This document shows positions 9,949 to 19,776 of a stretch of DNA of 57,875 bases, one piece after another (positions within the stretch are counted from its first letter, which is position 1; each line of letters starts with the position of its first letter). The stretch comes from Zelonia costaricensis. Lineage: Eukaryota; Euglenozoa; Kinetoplastea; Trypanosomatida; Trypanosomatidae. The stretch spans positions 1 through 57,875 of the forward strand of contig JASAOO010003419.1 in assembly GCA_030849075.1 (NCBI GenBank). Reading direction: 5' to 3'. A program made the position numbers and the translations under genes. The notes beneath the pieces were generated by a model. The model did not search any database, was not told the DNA's origin, and saw nothing but the letters and a program-made list of their open reading frames with translations.

Positions 9949-10612
9949 GGCAAAGACTCGCAAGATGGACACGGAGCGCAGATCTAGGTGAGAGGGGGAG
10001 ATAGCGAGACGCCGTCCCTGTGTTTCCAGCTTCCCTTTTCACGGAGGACTCGTTGTCGACTCAAGGAGGGGGGAGGGAGCAGGTGGGTGTGTGGACGAGG
10101 TGCCGGCGAGGAAAGTCGAGAGCGCGTGGCAGGCTCTAGTGTGTGCACGTCGAAGTGGGGTAGAGGGGGGGGAGGGAGGGAGCTGGAGTCGGCGGTGGTG
10201 GCCAGTGTTGGTGAGCCACGTGAAGGGGTGAGATCGGGGGGGGGGGGAACAGAGCGATGCGGTGCGCTGCATTTGCGATGGTGCGTGGCACACTGAATTG
10301 AGAGGAAAAGGAAGACACAGTCGTCATGCGCTGACTTCATCAGTGAAGTTGCCGCACCGTCATCAAGAAGCGCGCGCCGCGCTGATGTCAGTGTCATGCA
10401 GCCACTCGAGGGGTGCGTCACCGCCAGTCGGCATTGACGCTCACCTACGCTGCTCCGGCGGTTTTTACCTTCACAACCATTCCATTCGCGTCTTCCCCTC
10501 TTAGCGCTCCATGCGTTGGTGGCAGACTAAATGGCGTCACAGCTGCCACATGGTAGACCGCATTTTGGGCCAGGGCAAACTGCTGCATCGCACCGGGCAA
10601 CGCTCGCGCAGC
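9949..10612. other. Intergenic region, G-rich
   Basis: No gene seen. G-rich plus-strand tracts at 10060-10085 and 10155-10250 are pyrimidine-rich on the transcribed strand and are probable trans-splice signals for the GH32 gene. The rest is presumed 3' UTR of the bromodomain gene. Confidence 0.65.
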
Positions 10613-11311
10613 TCACTGCTCCTTGCCCGATTGCGAGTCACTCGCCGACTCGGACGAGTCCTCGTTGCTGTCGTCGTCCTCGTCTTCCTCATCCTCCTCG
10701 CTGCTGTAGTCACTCGAGTCGTCGTCGTCCTCGTCAGACGACGCGGCCGCGTTGCTGTCGCCCGAGTCCGAGCTCACCTGCGCGTCGGCAGCGTCGGTGG
10801 TGCGGCGGGCGTACATGGCGCGCAGCTGCTCCAGTGGGATGTCCTTTTCCTTCTCCATCGCCTGCAGGACGTCGTCCAGCTTCTCGTCCGCCTTCTTCTC
10901 CGCCTTGCGCAGCGTCGACTCGTCGTCGCGAACCTTCTTGGTTGGAATGAAGACCTGGTCAGCGTCGAAGGACAGCCCGCACTGCTCCGCCAGGACAGGG
11001 TAGCGCTTCTTGAGCTGCTTGGCCAGGTCGTGCCACTGCGAGCCCTTCTCGTTGAAGTCCAGCGCGTTAGACAGCATCAGCGCCACATCGTCCTCGACCT
11101 CGGCGTCCGCGGTGTACGTGCCCGCCTCAATCTTCTTGCGTATTGTCGACAAATCCATCGGCTCTGCAATCACCTCGTGGTACCCCGGCACCTCCGTGGC
11201 GCTCACGGGGTGGTGAAACATCGCGAGCGTGTCGGCCGCCCAGAGCTTGTTGACAAAGGAGAGGCACTGCTCCTTGTGGAGCGCCTCACGCGGGCGCTTG
11301 GAGCTCTCCAT
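10613..11311 (-). CDS. BDF2: Bromodomain factor, probably BDF2
   Basis: A 232-residue nuclear protein with one bromodomain (about residues 15-115) and a long acidic Ser/Asp/Glu tail (about 175-225). The bromodomain shows PGYHEVIAEPMDLSTIRKKI (the ZA loop and helix-A region around the P-MDL motif) and a BC-loop acetyl-lysine-binding Asn in LMLSNALDFNEKGS. The start is the ATG at 11311 (MESSKRPREALHKEQ). Trypanosomatid BDF2 is a short bromodomain protein of this size with an acidic C-terminus that binds acetylated histones, which is why I prefer BDF2 over the longer BDF1/BDF3 types. The numbering is from memory; the bromodomain call is secure. It is likely involved in chromatin at transcription start regions. 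Confidence 0.92.
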   Translation of the reverse strand: MESSKRPREALHKEQCLSFVNKLWAADTLAMFHHPVSATEVPGYHEVIAEPMDLSTIRKKIEAGTYTADAEVEDDVALMLSNALDFNEKGSQWHDLAKQLKKRYPVLAEQCGLSFDADQVFIPTKKVRDDESTLRKAEKKADEKLDDVLQAMEKEKDIPLEQLRAMYARRTTDAADAQVSSDSGDSNAAASSDEDDDDSSDYSSEEDEEDEDDDSNEDSSESASDSQSGKEQ

Positions 11312-11872
11312 GACGCTGTCTTGCTCGAAGAAAAGCGTGCGTGTGCGTTTTGACAGACAAGGGCGGTGGCGGTAAGCGCGCGCCGTCAGGAAGACGCGGG
11401 GGGGGGGGGCTGTGAGGGGGTGGGGAAAGAGGAGAGAGGAGGAGATGCATATACACAGGGGCTTGTCGTGCCGCGCGGGGGCCTACAGATCAGAGCAAGG
11501 GTGCCTTTTGCGCACACTTCGACTCGGGGGAAAAACAAAGCGTCTTGTGCAGTTCGTGCAACGAGACGCGGAGGTTGGCTGCCTTTCCCTGATGCTTGGC
11601 ACCCGCACGGCACCATCTTCATTGGGGCATCTTGCTTTTGTTGCTTCTTCGTGCCCGTGTGCCGTCCTTCCTATTCTCCTGTGCATTTTTCTTTTCCCTT
11701 TTTTTGGGGGGTGGTGGGTGGGGGCTGCCAGCACAGCTTACACGAGAGCAGAACAGAAAAGGAAAACCTCAGCCAGTTTGCGGGAGTCGACGAGCGACGC
11801 CGCAAGACGCCGGTGTTGCGGTCTGCGTTGACGGCAACGAAGGAGCGGGAAGGAAATGCGGGGGCTCCGAGA

Positions 11873-12261
11873 GAAAAGCGGCGGCGGTGTTGGGTGAGGG
11901 TGGGAGTGGGGATGTGAAAAGTGTGCGTGGGTGGGTAGGTAGGGGGGGGGCCTGGGAAGGGAAGGGCGCGCGGACCAGAAAAAAACATACAAACAAGTAA
12001 ACCCCGCTATGCACGCCGAGTGTGGCGGGGAAAAGGAGAAGGGGCGCTGATCCACTGAACAAGAAGATAAGACACCCGAATGCGGTGCCGCCTTTCCGCA
12101 GCTGCCCTTCTTCTTCACGGCCTCCAAAACTGCGGCCGCCCCCCCCCCCTTCCCCTCTTCGGGTACAACCGCACGTCTACTTCCACTTCTCCCCTTTGAT
12201 CGTCTCGCCGTCGTGCCGTGTGAGGCTCCAGTACTTGCCCTTCATTGTTAAATCGCGGTAG
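11873..12261. repeat. Direct repeat, left copy (matches 12321-12702)
   Basis: This copy is nearly the same as 12321-12702, with scattered substitutions and small indels in G and C runs (for example cactgaac versus cactggac). It ends immediately before the N at 12262. It contains the last 28 codons and 3' flank of the Obg GTPase gene. It is probably an unmerged contig end or alternative haplotype, not a true second copy. Confidence 0.85.
12177..12261 (-). pseudogene. Truncated duplicate of the 3' end of the Obg GTPase gene
   Basis: The minus strand from 12261 to the stop at 12177-12179 encodes the same C-terminus as the intact gene (RYRDLTMKGKYWSLTRHDGE and the following ETIKGEKWK region). 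Upstream coding sequence is cut off by the N at 12262. It has no start and cannot be a functional gene. It is best explained as an assembly join artefact, less likely as a real partial tandem duplication. Confidence 0.75.
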
Positions 12262-12320
12262 NGCACCCCTATTTGCCTCCCGCAGCGAGTTCCTCTGTCG
12301 GATGCGCGTCTGCGAAGAAA

Positions 12321-12702
12321 GAAAAGCGGCGGCGGTGTTGGGTGAGGGTGGGAGTGGGGATGTGAAAAGTGTGCGTGGGTGGGTGGGTGGGGGGTGGGCT
12401 GGGAAGGGAAGTGCGCGCGGACCAGAAAAAAACATACAAACAAGTAAACCCCGCTATGCACGCCGAGTGTGACGGGGGAAAGGAGAAGGGCGCTGATCCA
12501 CTGGACAAGAAGATAAGACACCAGAATGCGGTGCCTCCTTTCCGCAGCTGCCCTTCTTCTTCACGGCCTCCAAAACTGCGGCCGCCCCCCTTCCCCTCTT
12601 CGGGTACAACCGCACGTCTACTTCCACTTCTCCCCTTTGATCGTCTCGCCGTCGTGCCGTGTGAGGCTCCAGTACTTGCCCTTCATTGTTAAATCGCGGT
12701 AG
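12321..12702. repeat. Direct repeat, right copy (matches 11873-12261)
   Basis: This is the copy continuous with the intact Obg GTPase gene, covering its last 28 codons and about 300 bases of its 3' flank. See the left copy for the comparison. Confidence 0.85.
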
Positions 12703-14063
12703 CGGTGCAGCTGACCGCGGGCTGCGGAGTTTTCGTAGGCGTTGAACTCGACGCCGAGGCCGCTGTTGCCGAGGAAGTCCAGTTGCTGGTCCACGAGCGA
12801 GCTGCCGCCCTCGGTGTTGTCGTCCGGGTTATCGAGATGCACGGCACGGGCATTGGCTGTGGCGAATACGCCGTTGTGCGTTGCCTGGAAGGCCCGCTCC
12901 AGCTGCGCGCGCTCGCGCGAGACTCGGTGCTGCCTCACGCCGCGCTCGTGCGACTGCCGCGCAAACACCTCGCCGCACATGAACTGCAGGGCCGGCGTCA
13001 GCCCGGTCTGCTCGTGCTGCGGCCCGAGGTGGATGCCGAGGGCGGCGGAGATGGGAAACACAGGCAGCGACACGCGGCGTTTGAGCTCCGCCAGCTTCAC
13101 CTCGGTCGCGGCGCCGGTGCTGTCCTTCTCGATGTCCATCTTATTCGCGTAGACCATAATGACCCGCTCGCTCAGCCCCGGTAAGTAGTACTCCAGCTCC
13201 TGCAGCAGCAGCTCCACGACGTCCCAAGGCTGCAGCACCGCGTCGCCACCGGTGCCGCCTGCGTTTGGGTTGTAGGTGTCGCACATATCCACGACCAAGG
13301 CGAGGCACTGGGTGCGCTCCACGTGGCGCAGAAACTGGTGGCCCAGGCCGCGGTTCTCGTAGGCGCCTTCGATGAGGCCGGGGATGTCGGCGACGCGGCA
13401 TTCGTTGCCGTACAGGTCGTGCAGCACCCCCACGTACGGCCGCAGCGTTGTGAAGGCGTACGGGGCGATGGTCGGCTTGCTGGCGCTGATGGCTGACAGC
13501 AGGGACGACTTGCCGGCGTTGGGGTAGCCGACGAGACCGCAGTCGGCGATCGTCTTGAGCTCGATTTGGGCCAGCATGGTGTTGCCCGGCAGACCCTTGG
13601 TGGACTCGATGGGGGAGTGGTGCCACTTGTTCGCGAAGGCGGCGTTGCCCTTACCACCCTGCCCGCCCTCCAGCAGCACAATCTCCATCCCGTCCTCTTC
13701 CAAGTCGTACAGCACCTCGTTTGTGTCCATGTCCACCACCTGCGTGCCGAGGGGCAGCGGCAGCCACAGGTCATGCCCGCGCCGACCGTGCGCCTCGCGT
13801 GAGAAGCCGCAGCAGCCGGCGCCGGCAGCGACCTGGCCGCCCATGTCCGCGATGTGCGAGAGGTCGGTGCGCTGCCTGACACAGCGGAGCATGACGTTGC
13901 CGCCGTTACCGCCGTTACCGCCGCCTGGGCCCGCAAGTTCGTTGCCGTGCTCGTGGGCCATGATGCTGGCGCCGTCGCCGCCGGTGCCGCTGCAGAGAAG
14001 CACCTTGACGCGGTCCACGAAGCGGTGCTTCGCCTTGCGGGCACCCCACGTGCGCCGCAGCAT
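12618..14063 (-). CDS. Obg/GTPBP5-type GTPase, probably mitochondrial ribosome assembly
   Basis: A 481-residue TRAFAC-class GTPase. The N-terminal Obg fold (about residues 13-170) is rich in glycine, including AGPGGGNGGNGGNV and LLEGGQGGKGNAAFANKWH. The G domain carries the P-loop GYPNAGKSS at 179-187, switch I FTTLRPYVG, G3 DIPGLIEGAYENRGLG and G4 NKMD. An insertion (CDTYNPNAGGTGGD) lies between G3 and G4. Obg proteins act in late assembly of the large ribosomal subunit; the eukaryotic organellar members (MTG2/GTPBP5) work on the mitoribosome. The basic leader MLRRTWGARKAKHRF supports mitochondrial targeting. The start is the ATG at 14063; the frame runs four codons further to a GTG. The 3' end lies inside the direct repeat described at 12321-12702. 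Confidence 0.93.
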   Translation of the reverse strand: MLRRTWGARKAKHRFVDRVKVLLCSGTGGDGASIMAHEHGNELAGPGGGNGGNGGNVMLRCVRQRTDLSHIADMGGQVAAGAGCCGFSREAHGRRGHDLWLPLPLGTQVVDMDTNEVLYDLEEDGMEIVLLEGGQGGKGNAAFANKWHHSPIESTKGLPGNTMLAQIELKTIADCGLVGYPNAGKSSLLSAISASKPTIAPYAFTTLRPYVGVLHDLYGNECRVADIPGLIEGAYENRGLGHQFLRHVERTQCLALVVDMCDTYNPNAGGTGGDAVLQPWDVVELLLQELEYYLPGLSERVIMVYANKMDIEKDSTGAATEVKLAELKRRVSLPVFPISAALGIHLGPQHEQTGLTPALQFMCGEVFARQSHERGVRQHRVSRERAQLERAFQATHNGVFATANARAVHLDNPDDNTEGGSSLVDQQLDFLGNSGLGVEFNAYENSAARGQLHRYRDLTMKGKYWSLTRHDGETIKGEKWK

Positions 14064-14948
14064 TCGGAAGCGCACAGCAAGAAGGGATGACGGGACTTGG
14101 AGTTGCTCGCAGCGCCCTCCCGTTTGTGCACAGGGGTGACGTGGATGTCGCGTGTGCAGAGCACGCTGCGGTGTGTGTGTGTGTGTGCGTGCGTGTGAGG
14201 GAGAGGGCGTGGGTGGGGGAGGAGATCAAGGGAGGCAGTGGAAACACAGTAAGACATGAGAGTAGAGGTGAGGTGAGAGAAGTGGCAGCAGTAGTGGCGA
14301 AAGCACCGTAGGCATTCGGCGCTCAAAAAAGAGGGAGCCGGCAGAGGCGTATCGACGTCCGTGGACGCTCGCTTCCACAAAGAAAATAAAAAAGGGCAAC
14401 GAGATGAACGCGCGCGGTGGCTTTGCAAGAGTCCCGAGCGCTACGCACGCACGCCTTGCATGGAGCACGCAGGATCGCGCAGCACGCCCCTCCCCCCTCC
14501 CCCTCCCTTCCTCCCCCCGCCGCCCAGCGTGTAGGCGTGGTCGCGGTGGAGAGTGGGTAGGGATGCAGAAACGAGGAAAGCTCTGACTGATACTTGCTGC
14601 GAGGCTTGTCGAGTGGGTTAAGCGGGGGCACAGCTCCACCTCACCACGCCGGCGCACCTCCCTTCCTCGGCGGGTCTTCCCTACAAGCAGACGGCAAAGA
14701 ACCGGGCGAAGGGTTACGAGGACGAGAAAGGGGAGTCTGTGTGTGTGTGTGTGTGTGTGTGTGTTAGTGTAACGCGCGCTTTTATACGAGATAGACCAGT
14801 GCAGCAACGCTTACAAGTTTACGAAAGTACCACAAAGCAACACATACTCGCGAAAGAAACAGAAAGAACATCAAGGGACATGCAGAGCCAGCACAGCGCT
14901 TGGCACCTGCGCCCGCACCCGCACCCGCACCCCCCCCACCCACGGAGG
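14064..14948. other. Intergenic region with GT arrays
   Basis: No gene. GT microsatellites lie at about 14169-14188 and 14738-14764, and a C-rich block at about 14484-14525. A plus-strand purine block at 14200-14290 reads as pyrimidine on the transcribed strand. Confidence 0.65.
14738..14764. repeat. (GT)n microsatellite
   Basis: About thirteen uninterrupted GT units lie in the region downstream of the MTR4 helicase gene. Confidence 0.9.
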
Positions 14949-17822
14949 CTACAGGTACAGTGAGGAGGCGAAGACGATGTCGCGCTTGATGAGCTGAATG
15001 CCCTTGAGGAACTTGTCGTGGAGCTCGATGCTGCCAATCGCCGGCGAGCGCGCCGCCGAGGCGAGCTGGCGCAGCATCTCCTCAAGGCGGCGCATCATGC
15101 GTACAATTTCGCCCTCGTAGGCGGTCGTCTTGCTCACGAGGTCCACAAACTTGGCCCCCTTCGCCCACAGATACGTCACCTCCATCAGCGACGGCAGCAC
15201 CTTCTCGACCGAGCTGTTCTCTTGCATGAGGCCGCTCTCCGCGCTCACGGTGGCGATGCGGGTGACGATTTCGTTGAGGTCTTTGAGCGGTTGCTCGAAC
15301 TCCTGCGGCAGCGAGAAGCCATCCGGCGTGCGGTGCACATTCACGAGGCAGGACAGCAGCGCCACGATCATCTCCGTCTCCATCGAGTTGAGCACGCCCT
15401 TGAAGAGCAGCTCGGTCAGCAGAATCTCGTTCTCGTCGGTGGTCGTAATCTCGCACGCGACGCGCGCCTTGCGGAGAATAATGTTGTCCTTGTCGATGTA
15501 GTCTAGGCGACGCAGCACACGCATCATCTGCTTCAGCTCCTCGGAGAAGACGGCCTTACCCATGCCCGCCAGCTCGCCACGCACCTGCTCCAGCTGCGCC
15601 TCGAGGTCTGCCTTGCGCTTGTACTGGTCGAACTCGTCCTGCAGCGCCGGGCTCGGCGAGGCGGCAAGCACGTTGCCCTCCAGCTGCTTCTGCAGGTTCG
15701 CCACCTGCGTCTGCAGCTTCGTCAACTGCGCGTCGTCGGCGCCCATCTGCGCCGCGCTCAGCACCGGGACGGCACCGGCAAACTGCCGCTGCAGCTTCGA
15801 CAGGATCTGCACCACCTCAGCCCGCCCCCGCTCCGAGTCCGGGTTCTCCGGCAGGTTCGTCTTGAGCGTCGACAGGCTCTTCACGTCGGAGAAGTCAAAG
15901 GTGACGGTGTACAGGTCAGCCTTTTCCGACGTGTACTCGCTCACCGGGCACGGCGTCAGCGCCGTCGGGTTGGCGGCGTCCGCCTTCATGCAGATGACGG
16001 CCGCGTTGATGGAGAACGTGCTGGCGTCGGCAAAGTCGGGGTTCGTCGTCTTGGCGGCAAAGGAGCGGCAGATGCCCCAACCGAAGTCGAGCTGGTCGGA
16101 CGCGCGGAGAATGCGGACGAAGCGGCCCGCCTGCACCCAGTTCTTGAGGAACTTGGGCTGCCGCAGAATCTGGTCCACCTCGCTCTTCTTCTTGGCAATC
16201 ATGTCCTCGCACAGCGTGTACTGCCGGAAGACGTCCTCGTGGGCGACCTCGATGCCCTCGATGGCGGTGCGCAAGGCGGCTGCCTTCTCCTCCAGCGCCG
16301 GCTTGTCGCGCAGCCGCTGGAACTGCGAGAAGCTGCGCTTCATCATGAACTCGGGGTCCACGTCCTCGACACGGAGCAGGTTGAGCACCATGTTGTACGT
16401 CAGGTGGAAGCTGCTGAGCAGCACGTCGGCGCCGCCGCCGGTGAGCTGCTTCAGCGTATCCGGCTCCACCGCCTCGTCCACCATCGCGATGACGACGCCG
16501 ACGCGGTCGAGACCACGGCGGCCGGCGCGGCCCGACATCTGGATGTACTCGCCGCCTGTAAGGTAGCGGTTCTTCTCGCCGTCGAACTTCTTGACCGACG
16601 TGAAGACGACGGTGCGGGCGGGCATGTTGAGGCCCATGGAGAAAGTCTCGGTCGAGAAGAGCACCTTGACGAGACCGGCCTGGAAGAGAATCTCCACCAC
16701 CTCCTTCAAGATGGGCAGCAGCCCTGAGTGGTGGATGCCGACACCGCGTTTCAGCAACGGGAGGAGGTGCTCGATGGCGGGCAGTTTGCGGTCCTCCTCC
16801 GCCAGCGACTCCATCGCGTTGTTGAACACCTCCGTGACGAGGGCGTCCTCCTCGGTGTTGTTGAAGTTGAGCCGCGAGAGCGCCAGCGCGTTGCGCTCGC
16901 ACTCAGCCTTGGCGAAAGAGAAGACGATCACTGGGTACATGTTGCGGTCCATCACAAGCTTCACGATCTCCATCATGGACTGCGAGGACCCGCCGCGGCT
17001 GCGACCACCACCGCCAGCCGCGCCTTTCTGGTTGCCGCGCACACCCCCGGCTGCAGGGCCGCTACCCTGCCCACTGGCTGCCCCGCTCGCGCCGGCCTCG
17101 GCACCCATCGACGTCATCGCCTTGCCGAAGTTGTCGTCGCGGAACTTGCCCTTTTCGTCCACGATGAGGAAGATGCCGTCGGCGCCGGCAGGGTACAGGT
17201 AGTGCTGCAGCGGGACGGGGCGGTAGTCGGTGTGGATGACGTGCACCTTGGTCGTAGGGTGGATGCTCTCGACCCAGTCCGCAAACTCCCGCGCGTTCGG
17301 GATGGTGGCGGAGAGGAAGACGTACTGGCAACCCTCCGGCAGCAGGCTGATCGTCTCCTCCCAGACGACGCCGCGGGACTTGTCGCGCATGTAGTGCACC
17401 TCGTCAAACACGACGCAGCCCACCTCACGCAGCATCTCCGTCCCGCGGTACAGCATGCTACGCAGAATCTCCGTCGTCATGACGAGGCAGTCGGAGTCGG
17501 CCTTGATGGTGGTGTCGCCCGTCATGAGGCCGACCGAGTCGAACTTCTCCGAGAACTCGCGGAACTTCTGGTTGCTCAGCGCCTTGATGGGCGAGGTGTA
17601 GATGACTCGTTTCTTCTCCCGCAGCGCCTTCGCGATGGCGTAGAGCGCGACGGTGGTTTTACCAGCCGAGGTGTGCGCCGACACGAGAACGCTGTCGCCG
17701 TCCTCGAGGGCGTCGATACTCGCCTTCTGGAAGGTGTCCAGCTCGTAGGGGAAGGTGATGGCCGGGTCCGCCTCGCGGCGCGCGCGCTTCGCCGCCGGCT
17801 CCCCGTCACGGACGTCAGACAT
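14949..17822 (-). CDS. MTR4: MTR4-type Ski2-like RNA helicase (nuclear exosome cofactor)
   Basis: A 957-residue ATP-dependent 3'-5' RNA helicase that feeds structured RNA (rRNA precursors, aberrant transcripts) to the nuclear exosome. Motifs in order: Walker A HTSAGKTT (50-57), motif Ia TSPIKALSNQKFREF, the DEVH box (140-143), SATIPNA (161-167), FSTETFSMGLNMPARTVVF and motif VI QMSGRAGRRG. The arch/stalk region and the C-terminal helical DSHCT-like domain follow. The N-terminus is short (the helicase core starts near residue 20), without the long acidic extension of yeast Mtr4. A Gly/Ser/Ala-rich insert sits at residues 231-272 between the two RecA domains. The start is the ATG at 17822 (MSDVRDGEPAAKRARREAD, with a basic nuclear-signal-like run); upstream sequence is simple. 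An RRP41-type exosome subunit lies two genes upstream. Confidence 0.95.
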   Translation of the reverse strand: MSDVRDGEPAAKRARREADPAITFPYELDTFQKASIDALEDGDSVLVSAHTSAGKTTVALYAIAKALREKKRVIYTSPIKALSNQKFREFSEKFDSVGLMTGDTTIKADSDCLVMTTEILRSMLYRGTEMLREVGCVVFDEVHYMRDKSRGVVWEETISLLPEGCQYVFLSATIPNAREFADWVESIHPTTKVHVIHTDYRPVPLQHYLYPAGADGIFLIVDEKGKFRDDNFGKAMTSMGAEAGASGAASGQGSGPAAGGVRGNQKGAAGGGGRSRGGSSQSMMEIVKLVMDRNMYPVIVFSFAKAECERNALALSRLNFNNTEEDALVTEVFNNAMESLAEEDRKLPAIEHLLPLLKRGVGIHHSGLLPILKEVVEILFQAGLVKVLFSTETFSMGLNMPARTVVFTSVKKFDGEKNRYLTGGEYIQMSGRAGRRGLDRVGVVIAMVDEAVEPDTLKQLTGGGADVLLSSFHLTYNMVLNLLRVEDVDPEFMMKRSFSQFQRLRDKPALEEKAAALRTAIEGIEVAHEDVFRQYTLCEDMIAKKKSEVDQILRQPKFLKNWVQAGRFVRILRASDQLDFGWGICRSFAAKTTNPDFADASTFSINAAVICMKADAANPTALTPCPVSEYTSEKADLYTVTFDFSDVKSLSTLKTNLPENPDSERGRAEVVQILSKLQRQFAGAVPVLSAAQMGADDAQLTKLQTQVANLQKQLEGNVLAASPSPALQDEFDQYKRKADLEAQLEQVRGELAGMGKAVFSEELKQMMRVLRRLDYIDKDNIILRKARVACEITTTDENEILLTELLFKGVLNSMETEMIVALLSCLVNVHRTPDGFSLPQEFEQPLKDLNEIVTRIATVSAESGLMQENSSVEKVLPSLMEVTYLWAKGAKFVDLVSKTTAYEGEIVRMMRRLEEMLRQLASAARSPAIGSIELHDKFLKGIQLIKRDIVFASSLYL

Positions 17823-18424
17823 GCTTGTGAGAGGGGTGGAAGTGAGGGAGAAAAGAAGAGGGGTGAAGAAGTGCGGCTGACCGCAATCTAGTTGTGGACG
17901 CGTCTGTGGTTGCGTCGCCGACTGAAACTGAGCGACAGGGGGGGGGTGGAGGGGGGAGGAGACGACAAGGGGGAAGCAAAAGGAAGAGAGAGACTCCGAG
18001 GGGAGACGGGCGAGGGGGACAGGGAAGGTGGAAGACTGGGGTCGCAGAGCAACAGAGCGACAGGCAAGGGGATCGCCCTGTGAGTTGCGCGCTCTCTCCT
18101 TCTGCCTCGACAGCATTCAGGTCAAAGGCCAAAGAGCGGGACTGCAACACCAACAGAACGGTTACAGCAGACATGCAGCCGTGCGCCTCAGCGGGTCGGC
18201 GCATTTCCTTACTTTTTTTTTTTTATTTGCTCGGGTCTTGTGTGTTTTCTTGTTGGTGCGCCGCCTTGGCGTCGAGCGACGTTGGCGGCACACGCGTTTG
18301 CGCAGGGTGCCGACGCACGGCACAGCGAGCTGGGAGAGGCGAGGACGCAGGACGCGGGCGGCCGCGGCCACCCCCACCGTACCCCCACCCTCTCCCCCAC
18401 TCAGAACCGAGGTGTGAGGTCCCG
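17823..18424. other. Intergenic region, GA-rich
   Basis: No gene. The plus-strand purine tract at about 17828-18040 is a long pyrimidine tract on the transcribed strand, just upstream of the MTR4 start, and is the probable trans-splice signal. A T12 run lies at about 18213-18224. Confidence 0.65.
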
Positions 18425-18883
18425 CTACAAAACGCACTCGATCGAGCTCCGCAGCGTGTCGGGGGAGCAGCCGGGCTCGAGCCGGCGGCACGGCACCCCG
18501 CTACGGTCGCACAGGTACTTGGTGTAGTTCCACACCGGGGCCCCCTGCTGAGCGCGCAGCATCTGGAAGAGCGGGTCGGCGTTCGGCCCCTTCACGTTGA
18601 TGCGGTCGAAGACGGGAAAAAGAAGTCCGTGGTCCTCCCGCCACTGCGCAATCTCAGCGTTGTTGAGAGGCTCCTGGTTCGCGAACTGGGCACACGGAAA
18701 AGCGAGCACGGTGAATTTGCGGCTGCCGTACGCCTGCTGCACCTCGTTGAGCATCCCAATGTTGGCCGGCGTGAAGCTGCACCGCGACGCCACATTGACG
18801 ATCAGCGTAGCGTAGCCCGTGTACCGCCGCAGCAGGATCGTTTTGCCACCCTGGACTGCGCTGTAGTTGAAGATGGACTCCAT
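18425..18883 (-). CDS. Glutathione peroxidase-like (thiol peroxidase) protein, divergent
   Basis: A 152-residue thioredoxin-fold protein of the non-selenium GPX family, starting at the ATG at 18883 (MESIFNYSAVQGGK). The peroxidatic site is present: C35 in NVASRCSFTP (usually NVASKCGFT), Q70 in LAFPCAQFANQEP, and W118/N119 in WNYTKYL. Classical tryparedoxin-dependent trypanosomatid GPXs also have a resolving cysteine in an FVCT-like helix after the EI motif; here the segment reads EIAQWREDHGLLFPVF with no Cys. Four extra cysteines lie near the C-terminus (C125, C132, C139, C150) and could substitute. There is no targeting sequence or glycosomal SKL. It may be an atypical peroxidase or a redox sensor; family membership is secure, activity uncertain. 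Confidence 0.9.
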   Translation of the reverse strand: MESIFNYSAVQGGKTILLRRYTGYATLIVNVASRCSFTPANIGMLNEVQQAYGSRKFTVLAFPCAQFANQEPLNNAEIAQWREDHGLLFPVFDRINVKGPNADPLFQMLRAQQGAPVWNYTKYLCDRSGVPCRRLEPGCSPDTLRSSIECVL

Positions 18884-19776
18884 GACAGGTGCGGGGGGGG
18901 GCGTGCAGCGGACGGGTGGCCGATGGGGGTGCAAAGATGACGCGGGGGTGAGAATGTGTGACGATAGCGGTAGCGAAACACGCGAGTGTGCGTTCAAGGT
19001 GGTGGGCACGCGGGCTCACAAACCAGCACCGCAGAGGGTTCCGGAAAGGTTGAGTGGCAAGAGTTCGAGCAATACCACCCGACCTTGTGTTGTTCTGCCT
19101 GAAGGTTGAGGCGCAGAAAAGACAAGACAAGAATAGACGTGAAAACGGGGAGAACGCCAGGGAGGAGTGAAGACGTGTTTGCGCTCTTACGCTTGGCGAA
19201 GTGCGAGAGACACTGGAGCACACGCACTTCTGCGCAGCACGTCACAGCTGAAAAGAGGTGCACGCGCGACTCGCCACGCGCGCGCATCATCCGCCCTCTG
19301 AAGACTTCACCGCAGTGCTCATTGCTGTCATTTATTGCCGTCGTTGGCTTCGCAATTCGTGCTTGCTTGGTGGGGCAGCAGGGGTGGGGGCAGGGCTGCG
19401 TTACTCGAGAGCCTTAGTCGGTTACACAAGAGACTCCACAGCTGTGGTTGCTCTGTATCCTGCTTCTCCGCAGAATGGGGAGCAGAGCGAGGAGCCGCAG
19501 AGGAGGAGGGGGGCGGGGAGAGTTCGCACAGGTTGGCAAAGCCGGCGAAGGATGAACACCTACAACAACAAAAAGAACACAGCAACAGGAGACGGGGGAG
19601 CGCAGGACTCCGCCACCCCCGGCATCTGGCAACGCTATGTAACCCATCCAGCCGCCTCAACCTAGGTCGCGCCAGAGTAAGCAAGAGCAACAGCCCACGC
19701 AAGCACGCGCGCAGACGCAAGCGGCGGCTTGCGAGAAGTCGGGCGTCGGTACTGCCTTCTGCGCACGCACCGACAG
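18884..19776. other. Intergenic region
   Basis: No credible gene. The minus frame at 19328-19780 is Leu/Arg/Ser-rich without a domain and overlaps the 3' end of the next gene. A G8 run lies at about 18893-18900. Confidence 0.6.

Larger units (their letters stand above)
11312..12617. other. Intergenic region containing a duplicated block and an assembly N
   Basis: No independent gene. A block of about 385 bases occurs twice in direct orientation (11873-12261 and 12321-12702). The left copy stops exactly at the single N at 12262. The remainder (11312-11870) is low-complexity, with a T8/G8 run at about 11698-11715. Confidence 0.8.

Noticed and set aside
16728..17891. Plus-strand ORF of 387 codons
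   Set aside because: Antisense to MTR4, whose helicase motifs on the other strand are unambiguous.
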